A DNA stretch of 50,065 nucleotides from an uncultured Prevotella sp. (lineage in GTDB: Bacteria > Bacteroidota > Bacteroidia > Bacteroidales > Bacteroidaceae), in assembly GCA_905236165.1 (NCBI GenBank), contig CAJOOC010000081.1, forward strand, positions 1 to 50,065, given 5' to 3'. The translations under genes and the position numbers were made by a program. Shown piece after piece: positions 17,001-24,396 of the stretch. The notes under the pieces are model-generated. The model worked only from the letters and a program-made list of their open reading frames with translations, searched no databases and had not been told where the DNA came from. Numbering within the stretch: the first letter of the stretch is position 1; each line of letters starts with the position of its first letter.

Positions 17001-17937
17001 CCGCACCAACTCATCCACATCAACCAATACCTATACACCGGTTCTGACAGCAGATGAGGCTGCCAAATACACCTTGGAGAACGTGCTGGGTGGCACCGAC
17101 TCATGGCTGCCTACTGACTATACCAACGTGGTGGCAGCACCTGTAGTGAGCCTCACAGGCGGCAACCTAACATGGACGGCTGTTGATGATGCCCGTTGCT
17201 ACGTTATCTTCAAGAATGGCGAATACCTGGCCAATCAGACAGCTACGACCTATGAACTGACTGAAGAGGGTATCTATACCGTCCGAGCCGCAAATGAGAT
17301 GGGCGGCTTAGGCGAAGAGACAACGTCTGTAGTCTTCAAGCGCAGCATCACCGCTGGCAACTGGAGCACTATCGTTGTGCCGTTTGATATAGATGAGGCA
17401 GACATTGCTAACGTCTTCGGAGCACAGACTTCTGTTGCAGAGCTTACAGACGGTACAGAGAATATGCTTAACTTCAGCACCACGCTCTCCGATGGTAAGA
17501 TGAAGGCCAACCAGCCATACGCTATCAAGGTGCAGACGGATTTCTCTCAGGCTGTCATCAACAACGTCGTAATCGTTGAGGGTGAGCCCGTACAGACCGT
17601 CGAGGGCTGGACGTTCAATGGCTCATACACAGAAGGAACCGTTCCTGCCGGCTCTTATTACTTCAAGGACAACAGTCCTTACCGCGCTACAGGTACCCAG
17701 AAGGTGAAGACGTTCCGTGCTTACTTCACACCAAGCAGCACCAATGCCGCCCATGCCGCTGTGCTTGATGTAACCTTCGATGGCGAGACAACAGGGGTAA
17801 AGAACGTTAACGGGAACGTTAACGGGAACGTAAACGGTCAATCTTCTACAATATATAATCTCAACGGTCAGCGTTCTGGCAAACCTGCCCAGAGGGGACT
17901 GTACATTACGAACGGAAAGAAGTATACGTATAAATAA
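14053..17937 (+). CDS. Secreted pectinesterase (CE8) with carbohydrate-binding domains
   Basis: The protein has 1294 residues, with a signal peptide over the first 18 or so. The N-terminal half contains carbohydrate-binding or Ig-like beta domains (residues 20-700). The CE8 right-handed beta-helix lies at about 720-1010, with catalytic Asp849 in NQDTQ, Asp869 in GTVDFICGG and Arg932 in LGRPW. A further beta domain and a YNLNGQR..KGLYITNGKK tail follow. It removes methyl esters from homogalacturonan, preparing pectin for lyases or hydrolases that are not in this window. Fifteen bases separate it from the GH3 gene. A hexamer array codes for the linker before the tail. Confidence 0.9.
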   Translation: MRLKTTLAALLLPLVMLAANTVTIPTASGTFIDWNDCDLTAATVENSGANIGSTGKNTVATFTLNNTNVQDYILTFATGSKYEATILVTLTNTATDAVALSKSVTVENTGSWTPSTINNILLSQLPAGTYELKMQVTAATSYAGNWGKLAVYSTDGYNSIPGTIAVATGGYGGGARLENNDTNVGWISNNTSATYSFICSQAGVYKMTIPMTRYGDGTITTIVTDEETGIEEARGTWTVTNASDYAPTDVPIEGELTTGMKTLTMQFATTSSFLFNYKDFEVVRLCDHYAKINGVSLSGQTVTTGDDSDWYCQLPASYDATTTFSVLVQSGTVSVTRADGSANAVDVTDNGDGTFTMPTPAPGSATTVTMTLTPDADAASSKTEYTFKLFRIGEISLTDVLVDDISIDVLSEMNSNQSATYNDCYTAVPTVKVKVVDGSVVTAPAPTIDGAQATYSISVEMAGQTKNYTLVINGLNIYEAGEADEKVELKYTTEGNDKTNNIWSNGLYSLTPIGDGWSNSGFKMKSNSTNTLSMPSDVKVKQFIIHQFSDNYAPGSFGTITSEGMTAYIPAKHNFVNGQQYDLVINLEGHEAGTPIVFTLNDGSQPTGWFELTIEKQAITTAPTVQSQSVTVVNNHAVVSLTFDREMTSTTATINGGNVTAEGGSATLDFAVWNLDYDNSYTLTIPAGAAKDTYNNANAESINVAVNTEAKAVTEKQAYDYVVGTAEEFSAAVAAVNSSNSTAAAARKTIFVKNGDYDFGAVEQRITGYNVSLIGESRDGVILHGNRSGISNPVLNLRDRTGFYLQDLTVRNDCDYGAPKTGDFKGVAVAIYGGDKTIMKNVRMLSNQDTQVTGHRAYFENCEIHGTVDFICGGGDNFYYNTALVLEDRNGNVISAPSTSSSLKWGYVFQHCTVSAVEGATSVVDGSWNLGRPWQNTPRATYLNTTMNVLASAGGWAAMSTLPTYFYEYNSMKADGSAVDLSDRTNSSTSTNTYTPVLTADEAAKYTLENVLGGTDSWLPTDYTNVVAAPVVSLTGGNLTWTAVDDARCYVIFKNGEYLANQTATTYELTEEGIYTVRAANEMGGLGEETTSVVFKRSITAGNWSTIVVPFDIDEADIANVFGAQTSVAELTDGTENMLNFSTTLSDGKMKANQPYAIKVQTDFSQAVINNVVIVEGEPVQTVEGWTFNGSYTEGTVPAGSYYFKDNSPYRATGTQKVKTFRAYFTPSSTNAAHAAVLDVTFDGETTGVKNVNGNVNGNVNGQSSTIYNLNGQRSGKPAQRGLYITNGKKYTYK
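17806..17835. repeat. Hexamer array before the pectinesterase C-terminal tail
   Basis: Five units (GTTAAC, GGGAAC, GTTAAC, GGGAAC, GTAAAC) code for VNGNVNGNVN immediately before QSSTIYNLNGQR, the same position as in the GH3 protein. Confidence 0.85.
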
Positions 17938-17949
17938 GGAGACTAAGAT

Positions 17950-18096
17950 ATGAAAAAGAACTATATTGCCCCCCATGTGCGTTTTGGAAAGATAGAACAT
18001 GCTGAAATGATACTTGCCGGTTCCTTTGCGGCATCAGGCCTTGAAGGCATGGACGACTACAAGGGTGATGGTAAAGAAAATGAGGAAATAGATTAA
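17950..18096 (+). CDS. 48-residue peptide after the pectinesterase
   Basis: The ORF starts MKKNYIAPHVRFGKIEH, continues EMILAGSFAASG and ends in an acidic DDYKGDGKENEEID tail. It begins 12 bp after the pectinesterase stop and is followed by a strong terminator, so it is probably the last gene of that operon. The pattern MKKxYxxP..(I/L)LAGS is, from general knowledge, common among short uncharacterised Bacteroidales ORFs. No function is known to me. A peptide precursor with an LAGS processing point is only a guess. Confidence 0.6.
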   Translation: MKKNYIAPHVRFGKIEHAEMILAGSFAASGLEGMDDYKGDGKENEEID

Positions 18097-18145
18097 GAAA
18101 GTAGTTTTTGTTAGTTTTATATATTATCTCACGGGATGTTTGGCA

Positions 18146-18169
18146 GGGATGCCGAGCATCCCTTTTTTT
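18146..18169 (+). terminator. Intrinsic terminator of the GH3/CE8/peptide operon
   Basis: GGGATG (18146-18151), a 5-nt loop and CATCCC (18157-18162) are followed by seven T. It lies 50 bp after the small ORF and just ahead of the convergent regulator's stop. Confidence 0.8.
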
Positions 18170-18222
18170 GTTGCGTTTTGTGCAAAGGTCCATTTTCGTT
18201 GCAACGGGGGGCGCTCCATGCT

Positions 18223-21200
18223 TTACTGCCTGTGCTGTTCGCGATACTCTGTCGGAGACATTCCCACTGCTTTCCTGAAGCAGCGCGTGAAATATTTCGG
18301 GTCGGTGAAACCTACGGAGTAAGCCACCTGTGACACGTTGAGCGTAGAGAGGGCCATGAGGTCCTGTGCGCGTTGCATTCGGAGATGGCGCAGGAAGTCA
18401 GATGGAGAGGTGCCCACCAGCGACTTCAGTCTCTCATAGAATGTGGTGCGGCTCATGTTTACGGCATCAGCCATATCCTCTATCTTAAGGTTCTCATCGC
18501 CTATGTGCTGTTCGATGAAGACCATGAGCGTCTGCATCATCTCGTCATCCTCGTTGCGTACCTCCGGCTCCTCAAGGCGGTAGTTGGTGGGCTGGGGAGG
18601 CAGGGAGTCAAGGGGCTGGGGATGCCCGCTGCCATCCGGCACAACGGGCGAAGAGGGTGCGGGGTGTATTGGGGTGTTAGCGAGCTGGGAAGGTGGGGTA
18701 TCGGTTGTCTGAGGTGTCGGGTTGTCTGGGTGTTGTGTGCTGGAGGCTGCCGTCAGTGCGGCAAGTTGTGCGTTGGCTTCGCGATATTGGCGCAGGATGT
18801 TCTGCAGGTGTCTCTCGCGCTCTTGTGCTGTCTGGCGGTGCTTCTTATAGGTCTGTATGCTCCATACCGCACCTGCAATGATGAGCAGCAGGGCAAGTAT
18901 CTTTACCCCCATGCGCTCCCATAGCATGGGCGTGACATCAAGAACGATGGCATTGGCATTATCGGTCCACACGCCATCGCTGTTCGTGCTCTTCACCTGC
19001 AGGGTATATCGCCCGGGCGAGAGGTTGCTGAAGGTGATGCGCGGCGTGCTGCCAATGACGGTCCATTCTTCATCGGGGTGCATGCGATATGCATACTGCA
19101 CAAGGTGTTTGTCGGCATAGTCGATGGCGGCAAAATGAATTGTGAGGCTGCGCTGATGGCTCTCTATCGTGATTTCTTTGCTGCGCAGCAGCGGCTTCGG
19201 CGTTGCATCGCCCTGATACTGCACTCTTGTGAAGATGATGCGGGGTTTCGACTGGTCTTTGCGTATCTCATCGGGCTGGAAAGCTATGTAGCCTCCAATG
19301 GTTGCCATATATATCTGCCCCGCAGCATCCTGTGCCGGCAGGGCCTCGGTGAACTCGGTCTTGGTGTTGAGGTCGTTGGCACCATATTGCAGGATGGCTC
19401 CCGTAGCGGGATTATAGCAATTGATGGCGGCCTCGCGTGTCACCCATATATTGCCTTTGCGGTCTTCTGTCAGCGACCAGGCATTGCCCTCTTCTGTGGG
19501 AAACTCATCGAGGGTGCGGAAGGTCAGGCTGTCTGAGAGGAGTGTCTTGCTTGTGAGTTGCTGTATGCCTCCTCCCATTGTGGTTACATAGACCTGTCCG
19601 CTTTTTGTTACGAGGGTCTGCAGGACGTCGTTGGTAAGCAGCGAAGAGCCGTTGTCGGGTATGTGGGAGCTGGTGTAGAAGGTGCCTCTCCCCCAGCCCT
19701 CCCCCAAGGGGAGGGAGAGTGTAGATTGTCCTCCTCTCCTTGGGAGAGGGGTTAGGGGTGAGGATGGTATCGCAGACCCGCCGACGAAGGTGACGAGGCC
19801 GTCGGTGGTAGAAAGGATTAGGATGCCCTGCGCTGTGTGGGTGATGCGGCGTATGCGCTGGAATCCCTTGGCTGGGTAGCCCTTCAGGTCGTTGCCCGAA
19901 TGGATAAAGGCTATTTGGCCGTCCTGCTCCGCTATCTTGTTGATGCCCGTACCGTATGTGCCCACCCAGATGTTGCCCTGCCGGTCTTGGTCCAGGGCAT
20001 AGACGTTGCTGTCAGAGATGGAGTAGGGGTTATTGGGGTCAGGCATGAAATGGCGCAGCCGTCCCGGTGCCTCAAGCAGGTAGAGGCCGTCGCCCTTGGT
20101 GCCTATCCACAGGCGGTGCCGTCGGTCTTCGAGCATAGCATAGACGCGGTTGCTCATTTTGACAGGCTGCTGCACTATGTTGCCCTGGCTGTTAAGGTAG
20201 CCCGTGACTTTAGGGTTGAAGAGGCGAGAGGTGAGGGGTGAGAGGTGAGGGGTGAAGAGCATGACGTGTCCATTGCCGTCGCCGGTCCAGAGGCGTCCGT
20301 CGTGGGTGGCACATAGGGCTCGCGTCTCTTCGTTGTCTGTTGTCTTGGCATGGTGGAAGGAACGGTAGCGGAAGTTGAGCAGCGAGAGGTCGTGAGTGCC
20401 GCATACCCACACATTGTGCTGCTGGTCTATGTGGAATTTGTTGATGACGGGGATGTTTGCGTATGTGTAGCCCTCTGACTGCAGCTGGTAAGGCACGAGG
20501 CTTCCAGCGGTCTCGTCATAATAGGAGAAGACACCGTCTCGCGGTATGAGCCAGATGCTGTGGTGGCTGTCCTCCACGAAGAGGGGGCTTCTGCTGGTGG
20601 TGTAGGAGGGGCTGCCCGGTGGTAAAACATTGGGCACGGTGGCGGGGGTGGCCGCGGTGAAATCGCGACTTACGGGGGAAGGTGGGGTGATTAGGAACAC
20701 GCCGCCGTTGTCGGCGAAAGCCCATACGCGGCCCTTGCTGTCAGCGTAGAGATTGTAGATTGGGGTGAGAGGTGAGAGGTGAGGGGTGAGAGGTGAGGGG
20801 TGGTGAGATGTAGCGGGAACGGAAAATGTCACAATGCCCCGGTTGGTGCCCATGAGGAGATTGTCACCCGCCTTTATCATGCAGTGGATGGCCGTAACGC
20901 CCTGTGGCATGGGTATGAGCGTCAGCTTCCTTGTCTGCTTGTCGTATCTGGCGAACTTTCCCTGTGGCGAGGCATAATACACACTGCCCCCTGCCTGCTC
21001 CATATATTCGCCCTCTATGTCGTACCATTTGCCATTGTGAAGAAGCAGCATACCCTTGTCGGTGACGATGGTCTCATGCCCGTCGCTGTCCTCCATCACC
21101 TTCATTATCAGTGTCCCCCTTATCTGCTTGCCGTCAATGAGATAGCGCCTTACGCTGTCCGGCTCGGCAGGATGTGCATCGGCAAGGCGGAAGAATGAGC

Positions 21201-21639
21201 GGTGGCCATCGTTGCATGTCACCCACGTATGCCCGTTGCCCAGGGGATAGACGTTTCGTGGTGCGGCATCCTGATGGTATTTACTTTGCAGGATGCTGCT
21301 GATATTGACGAAGCGGCTCTGGCCGGTATCGAAAAGGTAGAGCTTGCGGTCGTAGGTGATGCACCAAATGTGGCCCTGCCTGTCAGACTTGCACGAGATT
21401 ATGCGGTTAGAGGAGAGGGAATGCGGATTGCCGCGATATGTTGTGAAGGTATATCCGTCATAACAGCAGAGGCCGTTCCACGTAGGAAACCACATCAGGC
21501 CGTCAGGGGTCTGCTCCATGCCGGAAATGAGGTTGGCGGCCAAGCCGTCACGTATGCTGAACGTGCGCACATTGACGTAGGGCTGGGCGTTGCACAGCAG
21601 GAATATGCATAGGTATATCAGGGTTGATGAGAGGCGCAT
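18223..21639 (-). CDS. Membrane-spanning beta-propeller/Y_Y_Y/AraC regulator without kinase
   Basis: The protein has 1138 residues from the ATG at 21639, starting with a signal peptide (STLIYLCIFLLCNAQ). Two-component-type beta-propeller repeats (for example GLMWFPTWNGLCCYDG, HIWCITYDRKLY, LWIGTKGDGLYLL) fill about residues 20-700. A Y_Y_Y domain follows, then one membrane helix (ILALLLIIAGAVWS), a coiled coil, a long Pro-rich linker and a C-terminal AraC helix-turn-helix. No HisKA, HATPase or receiver motif is visible, so it is not a classical hybrid two-component protein. It probably senses a periplasmic oligosaccharide and controls the convergent GH3/CE8 operon. In-frame repeats occur at 19684, 20221 and 20762. 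The start was chosen because an upstream start overlaps the -7 box. Confidence 0.85.
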   Translation of the reverse strand: MRLSSTLIYLCIFLLCNAQPYVNVRTFSIRDGLAANLISGMEQTPDGLMWFPTWNGLCCYDGYTFTTYRGNPHSLSSNRIISCKSDRQGHIWCITYDRKLYLFDTGQSRFVNISSILQSKYHQDAAPRNVYPLGNGHTWVTCNDGHRSFFRLADAHPAEPDSVRRYLIDGKQIRGTLIMKVMEDSDGHETIVTDKGMLLLHNGKWYDIEGEYMEQAGGSVYYASPQGKFARYDKQTRKLTLIPMPQGVTAIHCMIKAGDNLLMGTNRGIVTFSVPATSHHPSPLTPHLSPLTPIYNLYADSKGRVWAFADNGGVFLITPPSPVSRDFTAATPATVPNVLPPGSPSYTTSRSPLFVEDSHHSIWLIPRDGVFSYYDETAGSLVPYQLQSEGYTYANIPVINKFHIDQQHNVWVCGTHDLSLLNFRYRSFHHAKTTDNEETRALCATHDGRLWTGDGNGHVMLFTPHLSPLTSRLFNPKVTGYLNSQGNIVQQPVKMSNRVYAMLEDRRHRLWIGTKGDGLYLLEAPGRLRHFMPDPNNPYSISDSNVYALDQDRQGNIWVGTYGTGINKIAEQDGQIAFIHSGNDLKGYPAKGFQRIRRITHTAQGILILSTTDGLVTFVGGSAIPSSPLTPLPRRGGQSTLSLPLGEGWGRGTFYTSSHIPDNGSSLLTNDVLQTLVTKSGQVYVTTMGGGIQQLTSKTLLSDSLTFRTLDEFPTEEGNAWSLTEDRKGNIWVTREAAINCYNPATGAILQYGANDLNTKTEFTEALPAQDAAGQIYMATIGGYIAFQPDEIRKDQSKPRIIFTRVQYQGDATPKPLLRSKEITIESHQRSLTIHFAAIDYADKHLVQYAYRMHPDEEWTVIGSTPRITFSNLSPGRYTLQVKSTNSDGVWTDNANAIVLDVTPMLWERMGVKILALLLIIAGAVWSIQTYKKHRQTAQERERHLQNILRQYREANAQLAALTAASSTQHPDNPTPQTTDTPPSQLANTPIHPAPSSPVVPDGSGHPQPLDSLPPQPTNYRLEEPEVRNEDDEMMQTLMVFIEQHIGDENLKIEDMADAVNMSRTTFYERLKSLVGTSPSDFLRHLRMQRAQDLMALSTLNVSQVAYSVGFTDPKYFTRCFRKAVGMSPTEYREQHRQ
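19684..19777. repeat. G/C palindrome pair plus TCTGCGAT half-palindrome in the regulator gene
   Basis: Two inverted copies of the CCCTCTCC/GGAGAGGG family flank an AGTGTAGATTGTCC spacer and abut GATGGTATCGCAGAC. On the minus strand the block reads in frame as SAIPSSPLTPLPRRGG..PLGEGWGRG, which interrupts the propeller. Confidence 0.8.
20221..20255. repeat. Heptamer array (GAGGTGA/GGGGTGA), five units, in the regulator gene
   Basis: GAGGCGA, GAGGTGA, GGGGTGA, GAGGTGA and GGGGTGA code on the minus strand for HLSPLTSRL. Because seven is not a multiple of three, loss or gain of one unit would shift the reading frame. Confidence 0.8.
20762..20803. repeat. Heptamer array, six units, in the regulator gene
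   Basis: GGGGTGA, GAGGTGA, GAGGTGA, GGGGTGA, GAGGTGA and GGGGTGG are read on the minus strand as SPLTPHLSPLTP. Six units keep the frame; any change not divisible by three would break it. Confidence 0.82.
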
Positions 21640-21669
21640 GATAAGAGATTGTTTTGTTAGTTTGGACTG

Positions 21670-21677
21670 CAAATATA
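21670..21677 (-). promoter_or_regulatory. -7 box of the regulator gene
   Basis: TATATTTG followed by CA on the minus strand, about 30 bp before the ATG at 21639. No clear -33 TTG. It is divergent from the nspC promoter about 100 bp away. Confidence 0.55.
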
Positions 21678-21772
21678 AGAAAAACTATGTAGAAATCATT
21701 ACGTTACGTCAGTCAATTGACGAATTAATGTTAAATTTAACGTTGACGGGCATGGAATTGGAAAATTATTCG

Positions 21773-21780
21773 TAACTTTG
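21773..21780 (+). promoter_or_regulatory. -7 box of nspC
   Basis: TAACTTTG followed by CA. Transcription would begin near 21787 and run through a repeat-filled leader of about 115 nt. A TTG that opens a longer frame (21778) is part of this box and cannot be the start codon. Confidence 0.55.
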
Positions 21781-21795
21781 CACCTCAATTGCAGA

Positions 21796-21900
21796 ACCGC
21801 ACCCCTAACCCCTCTCCCAAAGAGAAGGGGACAATCTACACTCTCCCTCTCCCTTTGGGAGGGTTGCGATGGGGGTAATTCTCAATTCTCAATTTTCAAT
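21796..21900. repeat. G/C palindrome plus AATTTTC heptamers in the nspC leader
   Basis: CACCCCTAACCCCTCTCCC starts the block. An inverted copy and TCAATT-type repeats follow and run into the start codon. The 3' end, AATTTGAACGCCCCTT, is repeated exactly at 23149-23164. Confidence 0.75.
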
Positions 21901-23046
21901 TTGAACGCCCCTTGCTACATAATAGAGGAACGACTGCTGCGCCGCAACCTTGCGTTGATACGCAGCGTGGCAGAGCGTGCGGGTGTGGAGATAATCCTCG
22001 CCTTCAAGGCCTTTGCCCTTTGGAAGACATTCCCCGTTTTCAGGGAATACGTGAACGCCACTACGGCCAGCAGCCTTAATGAGGCGCGGCTTGGCAAGGA
22101 ACTGTTCGGGGCGCCATGTCATACGTACAGCCCTGCATATATAGAAGAGGAGATGGAGGACATCGTGAGGTGCAGCAGCCATGTGACGTTTAACTCGCTG
22201 AGTCAGCTGCAACGCTTAGGCCGTTACGCAGAGGGGAAGGCAAGCATCGGGCTGCGCGTCAACCCGGAGTACTCTGAGATAGAGACCGCGCTCTATGACC
22301 CCTGCGCACCGGGGAGCAGGTTCGGAGTCACGTGCGAACAGCTGGAAGCCAATTCCCAGTCTTCAACCTTCAACCTTCAATCCATTGACGGCTTTCACAT
22401 CCATTGTCATTGCGAGAGCAGCGCCGAGGAGTTTGAACGTACCGTGAAGCATGTGGAGGAACGCTTCGGACAGTGGCTTCCTCAACTGAAATGGATAAAC
22501 TTCGGTGGCGGGCACCTTATGACGCGCAAGGGCTATAACGTGGAACTGCTGATAAGCCTGTTGAAGGACTTCCGCAGCAGATACCCTAACCTGAAGGTTA
22601 TACTGGAGCCTGGTAGCGCCTTTGCATGGCAGACAGGAGGGCTGCACTGCCACGTGGTGGACATAGTGGAGAATCACGGTATCCGCACCGCTATACTCGA
22701 CGTCAGTTTTACATGTCACATGCCCGACTGTCTGGAGATGCCTTACTGGCCTGCGGTACGTGGTGCACAATGTAACGAAGGTGAGTATCCGCAGAATCTG
22801 CCCCACACTTATCGCCTCGGTGGCAACAGTTGCTTGAGCGGCGACTGGATGGAGTCGTGGACGTTCGACCACGAGCTGCAGGTGGGGGAAGAACTGATAC
22901 TGGAGGATATGATACACTATACCACGGTGAAGACGACAATGTTCAACGGCATCCAGCACCCCGACATAGCAATAAGGCGCATGGACGGGACGATGGAACT
23001 GCTAAGGCATTTCACTTTCGAGGACTACAGGGACAGGATGGACTGA
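21901..23046 (+). CDS. nspC: Carboxynorspermidine decarboxylase
   Basis: The protein has 381 residues if translation begins at TTG 21901, the usual NspC length. It is a fold-III PLP decarboxylase: the PLP lysine is Lys36 in LAFKAFALW, and the HIHCHCE, INFGGGH, LEPGSAFAW and SFTCHMPDCLEMPY motifs are present. It makes norspermidine or spermidine from the carboxy intermediates of the bacterial CASDH pathway; the dehydrogenase is not in this window. No ATG precedes the conserved APCYII start of the domain, so TTG from the repeat is the best start. An in-frame TCAACCT repeat (22358-22380) adds the SSTFNLQS segment. Confidence 0.88.
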   Translation: MNAPCYIIEERLLRRNLALIRSVAERAGVEIILAFKAFALWKTFPVFREYVNATTASSLNEARLGKELFGAPCHTYSPAYIEEEMEDIVRCSSHVTFNSLSQLQRLGRYAEGKASIGLRVNPEYSEIETALYDPCAPGSRFGVTCEQLEANSQSSTFNLQSIDGFHIHCHCESSAEEFERTVKHVEERFGQWLPQLKWINFGGGHLMTRKGYNVELLISLLKDFRSRYPNLKVILEPGSAFAWQTGGLHCHVVDIVENHGIRTAILDVSFTCHMPDCLEMPYWPAVRGAQCNEGEYPQNLPHTYRLGGNSCLSGDWMESWTFDHELQVGEELILEDMIHYTTVKTTMFNGIQHPDIAIRRMDGTMELLRHFTFEDYRDRMD

Positions 23047-23049
23047 AAA

Positions 23050-23187
23050 CCTCACCCCTAACCCCTCTCCCAAGGAGAGGGGGACAATCTACACTCTCCC
23101 TCCCTTTGGGAGGCTTGGGCTGGGGGCTGATTCTCAATTTTCAATTTTCAATTTGAACGCCCCTTGGGAGAGGGCTGGGGAGAGGTA
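23050..23187. repeat. Palindromic repeat block between nspC and dxr
   Basis: CTCACCCCTAACCCCTCTCC, an inverted copy, TCAATTTTCAATT heptamers, AATTTGAACGCCCCTT (also at the nspC start) and a third G/A-rich partial copy. The whole gap is repeat. Confidence 0.75.
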
Positions 23188-23219
23188 TTAATTTGTTAAT
23201 TTGTTAATTTGTTAATTTG
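23188..23219. repeat. Four TTAATTTG octamers ending in the dxr start codon
   Basis: Four perfect 8-bp units. The TTG of the last unit (23217-23219) is the dxr initiation codon. Confidence 0.88.
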
Positions 23220-24368
23220 AAACAACAGGTTTGTATATTAGGCTCTACGGGTTCGATAGGTACTCAGGCTCTGGAGGTGATAGAGGCTCACAGTGAACTG
23301 TTTGAGGCCTATTGCCTCACGGCGAACAATCAGGTGGAGCTGCTTGCAGAGCAGGCCAGGAAGTTCCGCCCTGCCTGCGTGGTGATAGCCAACGAGGCGA
23401 GGTATGGTGAGCTTACGGAGATGTTGGCTGACTGCCCCGATATCAAGGTGTATGCAGGAGCAGAGTCCTTGTGTGAGGTCGTCACCTCACAACCTATCGA
23501 TATGGTTCTGACTGCGATGGTGGGCTTTGCCGGCCTTGCACCGACCATTAGCGCCATCAAGGCCGGAAAGAAGATATGTCTTGCCAACAAGGAGACGCTG
23601 GTGGTGGCGGGAGAGCTGATATGCTCTCTGGCGCAGCAATACAGGGTTCCGATACTGCCGGTAGACTCAGAGCACAGCGCCATCTTCCAGAGCATTGCGG
23701 GCGAGGGCGACAATGAGATAGAGAAGATACTCTTGACGGCCAGCGGTGGTCCGTTCCGCCTCAAGACCCTCGACGAGATGCGCTCGGTGACAGCTGCCGA
23801 TGCGCTGCACCACCCCACATGGGACATGGGAGCGAAGATTACCATCGACTCTGCCTCGATGATGAACAAAGGCTTTGAGGTGATAGAGGCAAAGTGGCTC
23901 TTTGGCGTTCCGGCAGAGAAGATACAGGTGCTGATACACCCGCAGAGCATCATGCACAGCGCCGTGCAGTTTCATGACGGCAGCGTGAAGGCCCAGCTGG
24001 GTGTGCCCGACATGAGGCTGCCCATACAGTATGCCTTCACTTACCCTGACCGTCTCTTCCTTGGGGGTGACCGTCTGGACCTCTTCAAGCATCCGTTGGA
24101 GTTCTTTGAGCCCGATATGCAGAAGTTCAAGTGCCTGGCGCTGGCCTTCGAGGCTCTACGCCGCGGCGGAAATGCCTGCTGCGTTGTGAATGCAGCCAAC
24201 GAGGTGGTGAACCTTGCTTTCAGGGATGGAAGGATAGGCTTCCTCGATATGGGCGACATCATTGAGCAGACACTGGAGAAAGCTACGGTGATAAAGACTC
24301 CTACATACGAGGACTATATCAACAGCGACCATGAGGCAAGAGAGATTGCTAATTCGTTAATTTGTTAA
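23217..24368 (+). CDS. dxr: 1-deoxy-D-xylulose 5-phosphate reductoisomerase
   Basis: This 383-residue protein catalyses the NADPH-dependent conversion of DXP to MEP, the second step of the MEP isoprenoid pathway, in the cytosol. The NADPH-binding GSTGSIGTQ lies at the extreme N-terminus, which fixes the TTG start. Further motifs are ANKETLV, the metal-binding DSEHSAIFQ, ASGGPF and DSASMMNKGFEVIEA. The length is normal. Start and stop codons both lie in TTAATTTG arrays, and the last residues (NSLIC) are repeat-encoded. It is followed by rseP with a 23-bp gap, a common pairing in Bacteroidales. Confidence 0.95.
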   Translation: MKQQVCILGSTGSIGTQALEVIEAHSELFEAYCLTANNQVELLAEQARKFRPACVVIANEARYGELTEMLADCPDIKVYAGAESLCEVVTSQPIDMVLTAMVGFAGLAPTISAIKAGKKICLANKETLVVAGELICSLAQQYRVPILPVDSEHSAIFQSIAGEGDNEIEKILLTASGGPFRLKTLDEMRSVTAADALHHPTWDMGAKITIDSASMMNKGFEVIEAKWLFGVPAEKIQVLIHPQSIMHSAVQFHDGSVKAQLGVPDMRLPIQYAFTYPDRLFLGGDRLDLFKHPLEFFEPDMQKFKCLALAFEALRRGGNACCVVNAANEVVNLAFRDGRIGFLDMGDIIEQTLEKATVIKTPTYEDYINSDHEAREIANSLIC

Positions 24369-24396
24369 TTTGTTAATTCATTAATTTGTTAATGAC
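24357..24396. repeat. TTAATTTG octamer array spanning dxr stop and rseP start
   Basis: Five units, two of them degenerate (TTAATTCA, TTAATGAC). The dxr TAA (24366-24368) and the rseP ATG (24392-24394) are both inside the array. Confidence 0.88.

Noticed and set aside
21778..21900. Longer nspC frame beginning at TTG 21778
   Set aside because: That TTG is part of the -7 promoter box and the added 41 residues are translated repeats; the family begins at APCYII.
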